Shown: positions 15,291 through 23,083 of the stretch, piece after piece
How the letters are laid out: each line of letters opens with the position of its first letter
Numbering within the stretch: the stretch's first letter is position 1
Assembly: GCA_964627035.1 (NCBI GenBank)
Contig: CAZVKN010000012.1
Location: forward strand, 22,925 to 86,924
Direction: 5' to 3'
DNA length: 64,000 bases
DNA from: CAZVKN01 sp964627035
Lineage (GTDB): Bacteria; Electryoneota; AABM5-125-24; Hatepunaeales; Hatepunaeaceae
Notes under the pieces: generated by a model
The model's database searches: none
The model's input: only the letters and a program-made list of their open reading frames with translations
What the model was told of the DNA's origin: nothing
Made by a program: the position numbers and the translations under genes

Positions 15291-17243
15291 ATGACCATTA
15301 ACAAACTTTTCGTTGTACTGCTTACCGTCACTCTATTGCTCACGCTCGGTTGCGGAGGCAAGAAGGAGCAGGATGAAGTTGCTGAGAAACCTTGGGTAAC
15401 ACTACCGGGCGACACAATCTCACATGAATATCTAACGACTATTCCTCCTGAAATGGGCGGCGTCGGTTTTGACAGAGAAGGATGGCAAAACAACGATGAC
15501 TACCCGTCCTCCGCTGATCCACGTGGCATCGAAGGTGGTCTGCTTAGGCTGCAGACAGTCAGCTTTCCGTCAACGGTTCGAAACATCGGCAAAGACTCCA
15601 ACAGTTGGATCAATTCCCTGATTGCAGGCATGACCTACGAAGGCCTGATCAGCGTAAGCTCCAATACCTTAGAGACAATCCCCAGCCTGGCAACCGACTG
15701 GAAAATTGAAGTTGACGAAACTGATACAGAACGTCCGCAAACCTTCTATTTCAGAATCAATCCGAAAGCAAAATGGGCGGACGGTAGTCCTGTTACTGCT
15801 TATGACGTTCTTGCCTCGTGGAAACTGCGGATGGACGAGACAATCCTGTTTCCATCCACTCAGTTGACATTCGGTCAGTATTATGAGCCTGAAGTAGTCA
15901 GCCCGTACATCGTCAAGATCAGCACAAAAGAGCTGAACTGGCGACTGTTCCTGTATATCGGAGCTATGGCAATTCTGCCGCAGAAAGAAATTGGGCACTA
16001 TACAGGCAAAGAGTATTTAAAAGAGTTCCAATTCAAAATGGTGATGGGTTCCGGTGGATATGAACTGAAACCTGACGGTATCGTCAAAGGTCGCTCGCTG
16101 ACCATTACAAAACGGAAAGGATATTGGGACGAAGATAACCCGATAGGTGAAGGTAGTGGCAACTTCGATGCAATTAAATGGATTGTGGTAGCGGATGAAC
16201 GGCTCGCATTCGAGAAATTTAAGAAAGGTGAAATTGATATATATCAGATCGGTCGTGCCCAATGGTGGGTGGAACAGACCGACTTTGACAACATAAAGCG
16301 GGGTCTGGTTCAGAAGAGAAAGATCTACAATGATGAAGCGCAAGGCACAGCCGGATTGGTGTTCAACATGCGCAAGCCTCCATTTGATGACCTGAAAGTA
16401 CGTCAGGCTGTCAGTCACATCCTCAACCGCAAGAAATTGATTGAAAAACTGTTCTTCAACGAATACGAATATATTGACAGCTACTACCCCGGTGGAATTT
16501 ATGAAAATCCAACCAATCCGAAATATCGCTATGATCCCGAACTCGCTGTTAAACTGCTTGCAGAAGCTGGCTGGCGTGAGAGGAATGATGAAGGCTGGCT
16601 GATGAATGACAAGGGGGAGCTCTTTGAGATTGATCTGATGTTTGCCTTGAAGGGATGGGAGAGAATTTTTACCGTAATGCAGGAAGATCTGGCAACAGTG
16701 GGAATCAAGCTTAATTTGAAGCAGTCAACTGGTCCAACAATGTTCAAGATGGTTATGCAGAGGAAATTTACGGTGCACTGGCAAGGCTGGACCGGGTTGA
16801 CATTCCCCAATCCCGAAACCTCATTTTCGTCTGCACTTGCTGATCAGGACAATACAAACAACATCTCAGGTGTGAAGAACGCAAGAATTGATGAACTGCT
16901 AAAAGAGTACAATGTCACTTACAGCCAACCGCGCCGCATCGAGATTATCCGTGAGATAGACGGCATACTGATGCAGATCAGACCCTATGCACTCGGTTGG
17001 TACGGACCTTATGCCCGTCTTCTCTATTGGAATAAGTTCGGACATCCTGAAAGTTACACCACGAGAACTTCTGCATGGTACAATGCCATTCCGGCACTGT
17101 GGTGGATTGATCCTGAGAAAGAGAAGCGATTGGAGGAAGCAAAGAAAGATCCGTCAATCCAGCTTGAGGTTGGGAAGACAGAGATGACCTACTGGCGTGA
17201 TCAAGAGAAAGCACACGGACGTAAATACACTTCTGATTTTTAA
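15291..17243 (+). CDS. Peptide ABC importer substrate-binding lipoprotein, YejA-like
   Basis: A 650-residue family-5 extracellular solute-binding protein. I start at ATG 15291, which has GGAGGAGG at 15281-15288. A lipoprotein signal ends at TLGC (lipid Cys). The fold signature KAKWADGSPVTAYDVLASWKL and the YejA-like AGLVFNMRKPPFDDLKVRQAV and IDSYYPGG segments are present. In E. coli YejABEF imports peptides and microcin C. The YejB- and YejE-like permeases follow, making this the receptor of the same transporter. Confidence 0.88.
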   Translation: MTINKLFVVLLTVTLLLTLGCGGKKEQDEVAEKPWVTLPGDTISHEYLTTIPPEMGGVGFDREGWQNNDDYPSSADPRGIEGGLLRLQTVSFPSTVRNIGKDSNSWINSLIAGMTYEGLISVSSNTLETIPSLATDWKIEVDETDTERPQTFYFRINPKAKWADGSPVTAYDVLASWKLRMDETILFPSTQLTFGQYYEPEVVSPYIVKISTKELNWRLFLYIGAMAILPQKEIGHYTGKEYLKEFQFKMVMGSGGYELKPDGIVKGRSLTITKRKGYWDEDNPIGEGSGNFDAIKWIVVADERLAFEKFKKGEIDIYQIGRAQWWVEQTDFDNIKRGLVQKRKIYNDEAQGTAGLVFNMRKPPFDDLKVRQAVSHILNRKKLIEKLFFNEYEYIDSYYPGGIYENPTNPKYRYDPELAVKLLAEAGWRERNDEGWLMNDKGELFEIDLMFALKGWERIFTVMQEDLATVGIKLNLKQSTGPTMFKMVMQRKFTVHWQGWTGLTFPNPETSFSSALADQDNTNNISGVKNARIDELLKEYNVTYSQPRRIEIIREIDGILMQIRPYALGWYGPYARLLYWNKFGHPESYTTRTSAWYNAIPALWWIDPEKEKRLEEAKKDPSIQLEVGKTEMTYWRDQEKAHGRKYTSDF

Positions 17244-17256
17244 AAGAATTATCTTC

Positions 17257-17320
17257 ACCACCAAGCTACAAAGATACCAAATTAAGAACTTTCTTCTTTG
17301 TGTCTTGGTGACTTGGTGGT
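17257..17320. repeat. ACCACCAAG...CTTGGTGGT inverted repeat
   Basis: The left arm ACCACCAAGCTACAAAGA and the right arm TTTGTGTCTTGGTGACTTGGTGGT (17297-17320) pair imperfectly over about 24 bases. A second copy lies at 47922-47987 and a fragment inside 45571-45600. It begins 13 bases after the yejA-like stop. Confidence 0.75.
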
Positions 17321-17351
17321 TGTAAATAACAGCATTTAATAGGGACAGTGA

Positions 17352-18401
17352 ATGGGTGGACTGACCAGTTATTTTATTCGTCGTATCCTGCTGACGATTC
17401 CGACCTTTTTCGGAATTACTATCATCTTTTTCTTCATCCTCCAGATAGTTCCGGGTGGACCGCTGGAACAGGAAGTTATGAAACTTCGCGCAGGGATGGC
17501 TGCGATGGGAGAAGCATCAGGTGGTTCGGCAATCGGCAGTGGTGAGCCGATGGAGATACCGGAAGAAGCTCTTGAAGAGATGAAGAAATTTTACGGCATG
17601 GACAAGCCGATTCACATCCGCTATATCACCTGGATTTGGAATGTCCTTCATTTTGACCTTGGCAGGTCATATGTATATGCTGAACCTGTATGGGATGTGA
17701 TCAAGAGCAGATTCCCAATATCAATCTACTTCGGTCTGATCGGATTCCTATTGAGCTATTCAATCTGTATCCCTCTCGGTGTCGCTAAAGCGGTCAAGCA
17801 CGGATCTCCGTTTGACCTCGGTTCAAGTGTCTTGGTCTTTATCGGTTATTCAATACCCGGCTGGGCGTTGGGAGCTGTGTTACTCGTGTTGCTTGGCGGT
17901 GGCAGCTTTTGGGATGTTTTTCCTCTCGGTGAGTTCCGTAGCGAGCATTGGGATTCGATGACAGTTATCGGAAAGATGGTTGATCAGGTTCACCATACAA
18001 TTCTGCCCGTGATCGCTTACATGATCGGTGGCTTCGCCACGATGACAATCCTGATGAAAAACTCATTGATGGAAAATCTCGGTCAGGATTACGTCCGTAC
18101 CGCTTTTGCCAAAGGACTACCTGAGAAGCGAGTGGTGTTCATCCATGCTCTGCGCAACTCTCTGATCCCACTGGCGACCAGCATAGGAGGTCTGATCGGG
18201 ATCTTCCTTGCGGGATCGTATTTGATTGAAAAGACCTTCAATATCAACGGGCTCGGTATGCTTGGTTATATGTCCATTATCTACCGTGACTATCCGGTCA
18301 CACTTGGATTTCTGGTCATAGGGGGTATGATTCGTTTGATCGGCAACATAATCTCGGATATGGCGTATGCTACAATTGATCCGCGGATTCGCTTCAAATA
18401 G
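17352..18401 (+). CDS. ABC importer permease, YejB/DppB-like
   Basis: A 349-residue inner-membrane permease. It begins with the family N-terminus YFIRRILLTIPTFFGITIIF and carries VPGGPLEQ, GSYLIEKTFNINGLG and the EAA-loop-like RTAFAKGLPEKRVVFIHALRN that docks on the ATPase. YejB-specific wording such as GGGSFWDVFPL and IGGFATMTILMKNS is visible. An insertion of about 30 residues rich in Gly, Glu and Met follows the first periplasmic segment. The next gene, yejE-like, starts 9 bases later. Confidence 0.9.
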   Translation: MGGLTSYFIRRILLTIPTFFGITIIFFFILQIVPGGPLEQEVMKLRAGMAAMGEASGGSAIGSGEPMEIPEEALEEMKKFYGMDKPIHIRYITWIWNVLHFDLGRSYVYAEPVWDVIKSRFPISIYFGLIGFLLSYSICIPLGVAKAVKHGSPFDLGSSVLVFIGYSIPGWALGAVLLVLLGGGSFWDVFPLGEFRSEHWDSMTVIGKMVDQVHHTILPVIAYMIGGFATMTILMKNSLMENLGQDYVRTAFAKGLPEKRVVFIHALRNSLIPLATSIGGLIGIFLAGSYLIEKTFNINGLGMLGYMSIIYRDYPVTLGFLVIGGMIRLIGNIISDMAYATIDPRIRFK

Positions 18402-18410
18402 GGTGTAAAG

Positions 18411-19463
18411 ATGAAAGAACAACAACAATACAAATCTGTATCCCTGTTCAGGAAGCGGTTGCAAAAGTTCAAATCGCTGAAACGTGGATATGTCTCATTC
18501 CTTGTTATCATCGTCCTGTACATCATCTCTTTCTTCTGTCCACTATTGATGAACAACAAGGCGTTGGTGGTCAAGTATAACGGTGATCTGTACTTTCCCG
18601 TCTTCAAGTATCACACCGCCAAGTCGTTCGGTCAGGAGAAATACGGCGAGGCAGATTACCGACGTCTGAAGCAGGAATTCAAAGAGGATGACAGTGAAAA
18701 CTGGGTGATGATGCCGTTTTATCCGTACGGTCCGTTTGAAAGTCTTACGGACAAATCGAGCAACCCACCCAATGCACCGAGTAAAGGTCACTGGTTTGGA
18801 ACGGATGACCGCGGGAGAGATGTGTTTGTTCGGCTGGCATACGGTTTCAACATTTCTATTTCGTTTGCTCTGCTGGTGATGACCGTCGCTTATACCATCG
18901 GTATTTCCATAGGTGCGACACTCGGTTATTTCGGTGGTCGTTATGACATTACGGTTCAACGTTTGATCGAGGTCTGGTCTTCGATTCCTTTCCTTTACAC
19001 TGTTATCATTATCAGCTCGATTGTCAAGCCTAACTTCACGCTGCTGGTCTTCCTGCTCTGTCTGTTTGGGTGGATGGGCATGACTTATTACATTCGCGGT
19101 GAGTTTTATCGGGAGAAGGCAAAGGACTATGTTCATGCAGCGATCTCAATGGGAGCGACCGACACGAAGGTTATCTTCAAGCATATACTCCCGAATTCAC
19201 TTACTCCGGTGATTGCTTATGGACCGTTTACTCTTGTAGGGACAATAGGTGCGCTTGTCGCTCTTGACTACCTTGGGTTCGGTCTTCCACCTCCCACGCC
19301 GTCTTGGGGTGAACTTGTAGGTCAGGGTATGTCAAACATCTTTTCGTGGTGGCTGGTACTGTTTCCGCTGGGAGCACTGTTTTGGACTCTTCTGCTTGTG
19401 GTGTTCATCGGTGAGGCTGTCAGACAGGCGTTCGACCCGAGGGAGTTCTCACGACTTAGGTAA
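18411..19463 (+). CDS. ABC importer permease, YejE/DppC-like
   Basis: A 350-residue partner permease. After the first membrane helix it has the extended periplasmic domain typical of YejE (NNKALVVKYNGDLYFPVFKY, then FGQEKYGEADYRRLK), followed by HWFGTDDRGRDVFVRLAYG and the EAA loop (AKDYVHAAISMGATDTKVIFKHILPNS). This identifies the operon as Yej-type and not Opp or Dpp. No ATPase gene follows; the strand turns convergent at the arsC end, so the YejF-like ATPase must be encoded elsewhere. Confidence 0.9.
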   Translation: MKEQQQYKSVSLFRKRLQKFKSLKRGYVSFLVIIVLYIISFFCPLLMNNKALVVKYNGDLYFPVFKYHTAKSFGQEKYGEADYRRLKQEFKEDDSENWVMMPFYPYGPFESLTDKSSNPPNAPSKGHWFGTDDRGRDVFVRLAYGFNISISFALLVMTVAYTIGISIGATLGYFGGRYDITVQRLIEVWSSIPFLYTVIIISSIVKPNFTLLVFLLCLFGWMGMTYYIRGEFYREKAKDYVHAAISMGATDTKVIFKHILPNSLTPVIAYGPFTLVGTIGALVALDYLGFGLPPPTPSWGELVGQGMSNIFSWWLVLFPLGALFWTLLLVVFIGEAVRQAFDPREFSRLR

Positions 19464-19470
19464 ACAGTAT

Positions 19471-19542
19471 CGGTAGGGGCTTGATTTATCAAATCCGAAA
19501 TAAGTAAACATTTTACAGGCGTGATGAATCACGCCCCTACCG
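19471..19542. repeat. CGGTAGGGGC...GCCCCTACCG inverted repeat between convergent yejE and arsC
   Basis: Arms of 21 bases at 19471-19491 and 19522-19542 pair with only two mismatches; the right arm also contains its own inner palindrome (GGCGTGATGAATCACGCC). The right arm overlaps the end of arsC and supplies its last codons and TGA. A related element with GGGGCGAACC lies behind recA. Lying between convergent genes, it may also act as a two-way terminator. Confidence 0.85.
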
Positions 19543-19963
19543 AAGAAATAGCTTCCGGAAGTCCCTCCACAAATTCCCTGATCTCATCTCTTATCCTTCT
19601 GTAAATGCTAAGTGCCTCATCATCACTCGTCGCATTTTCTGCCAACTTCGGTGGATCATCAAAACCGTGATGCAGAACTGTTGTGTCACCGGGAAAGATC
19701 GGGCAGTTTTCATCAGCATGACCGCATACCGTAATCACATAATCGAATTGAATGTCTGCAAGCCGATCAACATGTTTTGATTCGTGTCTCGACATATCCA
19801 CTCCGGCTTCAGCCATCACTTTTACTGCGTTTTGATTGAGTCCGTGAGTCTCAATTCCTGCTGAGTAAGGTTCAATTTCATCACTCTTCAGATAGCGCGC
19901 CCAACCCTCAGCCATCTGGCTCCTGCAGGAGTTTCCGGTGCACAGGAACAGAATTTTTAGCAT
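19529..19963 (-). CDS. arsC: Arsenate reductase, thioredoxin-coupled low-molecular-weight phosphatase type
   Basis: A 144-residue LMW-PTP-fold protein. The phosphate loop C8-TGNSC-R14 is present, together with Cys80 and Cys87 (VCGHADENCPIF), spaced exactly as the catalytic triad Cys10/82/89 of S. aureus ArsC; the DDPP acid loop is at about 102-105. It would reduce arsenate to arsenite. Its ATG overlaps the copA stop by 1 base. No arsR, arsB or acr3 gene is near, so a role beyond arsenic (protein phosphatase) cannot be excluded. The last codons come from a palindromic repeat. Confidence 0.85.
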   Translation of the reverse strand: MLKILFLCTGNSCRSQMAEGWARYLKSDEIEPYSAGIETHGLNQNAVKVMAEAGVDMSRHESKHVDRLADIQFDYVITVCGHADENCPIFPGDTTVLHHGFDDPPKLAENATSDDEALSIYRRIRDEIREFVEGLPEAISSVGA

Positions 19964-22179
19964 TATCTATATCTTCTCAGTCGAAGGCTGTTTGATACAA
20001 CAGATAGAGAGCTGAGTGCCATCACCGCTGCAGCAATCATCGGCGAGAGCAGTTTTCCGGTCAGCGGATATAGCACACCGGCAGCTACCGGAATGGTCAC
20101 ACTGTTGTAGAAAAATGCCCAAAACAGATTCTGCTTGATGATCCTGACACTTTTCCTTGCCAATCTGATAGCATACGCCACCCCGCTTGGATCTGATCCG
20201 ATCAACGTCACATCCGATGCCTCAAGCGCAATATCGCTGCCACTCCCAATCGCAAAGCCGACATCCGCCTGAGCCAAAGCCGGAGCATCGTTTATACCGT
20301 CTCCAATCATGCCGATTTTTTCGTCATTCTTCTGGTACTCTATGACCTGATCCACCTTTTCATCCGGAAGAACTTCGGAAACAACTCGATCAATGCCGAC
20401 CTGTTCGGCGATTCTGTCTGCTGTTGCTGTCCGATCACCGCTTACCAACACTGTTTCTATTCCAAGTCGTTTTAATTCAGCTATCGCTTCTATTGAGGTT
20501 GCTCGGATTTCATCGGATAGACCGATCCACCCGAGCAGTTGATTCCCGCGACCGACTCCCAATATGCTGTGCCCCTTTTGCAACAACTCTTCGAGTGATT
20601 GCTCGTGATCGGAATCTATCATAACTCCGTTCTCAGTCAGCCAATCCGGTGATCCGACATAAACATGAGTTCCTGTCAGTTTTGCACTGATCCCTCTGCC
20701 TGTGACGGATTTATACTCTGTAATGGATTCAATCGGCAGATTGCGGTTATCAGCTTCGGTCAGTATGGCAGCAGCGAGCGGATGCTCCGATCCCTGTTCA
20801 GCGGAAGCAGCTATAGAGAGGAGTTCGTTCTCATCAACACCATCCGACACTCTGATCCCACTCACTGTCGGTTTGCCGACTGTGATTGTACCGGTTTTGT
20901 CGAATAGAACCTTGTTCAACTTTGCAGTGGTTTCGATGGTCTCTCCACCTTTGAACACAATTCCTCTGCGTGCGGCGGTTCCACTGCTCACCAGTACAGC
21001 AGTCGGTGTTGCCAACCCCATAGCACAGGGACAGGCGATGATCAGAATTGATACAAAGGTGGTCAGTCCATATAGCAGTTGAGGCTCGGGACCAATCATT
21101 AACCATGTTACTAATGTTATCAGTGCCAGAACGAGCACAATCGGAACGAAGATTCCTGCTACCTTATCTGCCAATCGTTGTATCGGTGCCTTGGATCCCT
21201 GCGCCTGCTCGACCAGTCGGATTATACCGGATAGAGTCGTATCGCTTCCGATACGGGCAGCTCGCATCAGAAAAGAGCCTGCGCTGTTCAATGTGCCCCC
21301 GTAAAGTGAATCACCCTCACTCTTCTCAACAGGAAGCGGCTCACCTGTCAACATAGACTCATCAACCGAAGAATTACCTTCAATGATCACACCGTCTGTC
21401 GGAATTCGTTCACCGGATCTGACACGGATTATGTCATCAATCTGCAGGTCTCCCGTTGGAATTTCAACGGTCTTATCATCCCGGACAACCTGAGCGGCTC
21501 GTGGAGTTAATTCCATCAATCCGCTGATTGCAGTTGATGCTCTGCTTTTGGCACGAGCCTCAAGGGTTCTTCCGAGCAGGATGAAAGATATTATCATGAC
21601 TGCAGTTTCATAATAGACCGGTGCCGATCCATCGTACCCCGGGAACAGATCAGGAAAAATCGTGGCAATCGTGCTGTACAGATAGGCTGATCCGGTGCCG
21701 AGTGCAATCAGGCTGTTCATGTCCGCAGTCAGATGTCGTGCACGTTTATATGCCTGCACGAAAAACATCTGTCCGGCGAACATGAGAATCAGTGACGTCA
21801 GAGCAAACATGCCCCATCGTGACCAGGTAACCGGCACAAAATCGGTCATCGCCAGAAACAGGACAACTGTCGAGCCGACTCCGGCGATAGTAAACCGTTT
21901 CAGGTAATAATTATACTCTTTTTGATGTAGTTCAAGCGGGCTCGGTGAGCTGTCACCTTCAATAGGAGTTGCAGTATAGCCTCCCTCAGTGATGATGGCT
22001 GCTATTGATTCAAGAGTGGTTGAATCGGGAAGGAAGGAAACCTCGGCTGATTTTGTGGCTAAATTGACGGCTGCAGTGACAACACCGTCGGATGACTCAG
22101 CCATGCGCTCAACGTTTCGAACACATGCAGCGCAGGACATTCCATCAATAGAAAACCTGCCGGTTACCGTTTCAGCCAT
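19963..22179 (-). CDS. copA: Copper-exporting P-type ATPase
   Basis: A 738-residue P1B-type ATPase. One N-terminal heavy-metal domain carries GMSCAAC (Cys16, Cys19); the actuator TGE is near 278-280, the membrane CPC at 383-385, the phosphorylation site DKTGT at 427-431, and GDGINDAPAL further on, with YN and MAxSSxSVVxNSLRLR at the end, a Cu(I) signature. I start at ATG 22179, after GGAAG and overlapping the ROK gene by 8 bases; a longer frame to 22269 lies inside that gene. Confidence 0.92.
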   Translation of the reverse strand: MAETVTGRFSIDGMSCAACVRNVERMAESSDGVVTAAVNLATKSAEVSFLPDSTTLESIAAIITEGGYTATPIEGDSSPSPLELHQKEYNYYLKRFTIAGVGSTVVLFLAMTDFVPVTWSRWGMFALTSLILMFAGQMFFVQAYKRARHLTADMNSLIALGTGSAYLYSTIATIFPDLFPGYDGSAPVYYETAVMIISFILLGRTLEARAKSRASTAISGLMELTPRAAQVVRDDKTVEIPTGDLQIDDIIRVRSGERIPTDGVIIEGNSSVDESMLTGEPLPVEKSEGDSLYGGTLNSAGSFLMRAARIGSDTTLSGIIRLVEQAQGSKAPIQRLADKVAGIFVPIVLVLALITLVTWLMIGPEPQLLYGLTTFVSILIIACPCAMGLATPTAVLVSSGTAARRGIVFKGGETIETTAKLNKVLFDKTGTITVGKPTVSGIRVSDGVDENELLSIAASAEQGSEHPLAAAILTEADNRNLPIESITEYKSVTGRGISAKLTGTHVYVGSPDWLTENGVMIDSDHEQSLEELLQKGHSILGVGRGNQLLGWIGLSDEIRATSIEAIAELKRLGIETVLVSGDRTATADRIAEQVGIDRVVSEVLPDEKVDQVIEYQKNDEKIGMIGDGINDAPALAQADVGFAIGSGSDIALEASDVTLIGSDPSGVAYAIRLARKSVRIIKQNLFWAFFYNSVTIPVAAGVLYPLTGKLLSPMIAAAVMALSSLSVVSNSLRLRRYR

Positions 22180-23083
22180 GTGCTTCCGCAATTTTGGCAG
22201 CACCGACCACCCCCGCCCAGTTACCAAGCCTGGCTTCTCTGACAGTGAGTGAATTGAGGTATTGGACAAATGCTCTCTTCTTCAGCTCTACTCTGAGCGG
22301 CTCAAACAGCAGCTCACCGGCAGCGGCGACTCCACCGCCAACCACTAACAGCTCGGGATTGAATGTATTTACAAGTCCTGCCATTCCGATTGCGAGTCTT
22401 GTTCCAATGTATTCAAACACACCTCTCCCTTCAGTATCACCCTCGTTTGCCAGCTTATTTACCTCCTGCAATCCTGTTTTTTTGAACTTTGGAGTGTGCT
22501 CTTCTATAAAGCGACGGATTCCGGTGTGACCGATGTAAGCTTCGAGACAACCGACAGCTCCACAGCCGCACTTCGGACCGTCAATGCTGATCGGGATGTG
22601 TCCAAGCTCGCCGCCACCGCCGTCCACACCTCGTATCAACTGCGAGTTTGAGATCACAGCTCCCCCGACACCTGTCCCGAGAGTGATCGCTATGAAATGA
22701 TGGCATCCCTGTGCTGCTCCGGATGCACCCTCACCGATTGCCATGAGATTAGCATCGTTATCCATTACAATCGGCAGTCTGACTTTCTGACCGACATCTC
22801 TCGCAAGACAGCGGTTTTTCATATCCGGGCAATTTGGAGCTTCAATAATCACCTCAAGTTTTTTGTCCATCAATCCGGCTACAGCCAAACCGACTGATGT
22901 GACCGGTGAAGTCAGATTTTCCTTGATATTTGTGACAATTGATACGAGCTGATCGAGCAATTTTGGATAATCTTGTCCAGCAGAGCTTCTCTCCATCCTC
23001 TTCTCAAACAGATTTCCTGAACCATCCATCGCTGCAGCTTTAACTCGTGTTCCCCCGATGTCAATACCGATTGTTAGACTCAT
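22172..23083 (-). CDS. ROK-family sugar kinase
   Basis: A 303-residue ROK protein, likely a glucokinase-type hexose kinase. It has the N-terminal phosphate loop DIGGTRVKAAAMD, the GTGVGGAVISN block, and the zinc site CGCGAVGCLEAYIG preceded by GGGELGHIPI. No N-terminal helix-turn-helix is present, so it is an enzyme and not an Xyl repressor. The ATG at 23083 overlaps the stop of the upstream lipoprotein gene by 1 base (TGATG), strongly suggesting coupled translation. Confidence 0.88.
   Translation of the reverse strand: MSLTIGIDIGGTRVKAAAMDGSGNLFEKRMERSSAGQDYPKLLDQLVSIVTNIKENLTSPVTSVGLAVAGLMDKKLEVIIEAPNCPDMKNRCLARDVGQKVRLPIVMDNDANLMAIGEGASGAAQGCHHFIAITLGTGVGGAVISNSQLIRGVDGGGGELGHIPISIDGPKCGCGAVGCLEAYIGHTGIRRFIEEHTPKFKKTGLQEVNKLANEGDTEGRGVFEYIGTRLAIGMAGLVNTFNPELLVVGGGVAAAGELLFEPLRVELKKRAFVQYLNSLTVREARLGNWAGVVGAAKIAEAHG

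Noticed and set aside
18543..19136. A 197-codon frame antisense to the yejE-like permease
   Set aside because: It lies entirely within a conserved permease gene, and the translation is charged and featureless.
19529..22179. A complete arsenic-resistance operon
   Set aside because: ArsC has the right catalytic cysteines, but no arsR, arsB, acr3 or arsM gene is nearby; its partner here is a copper ATPase.
22180..22269. Longer N-terminus for CopA
   Set aside because: It would overlap the ROK kinase gene by about 100 bases; the ATG at 22179 has a ribosome-binding site and directly precedes the metal-binding domain.
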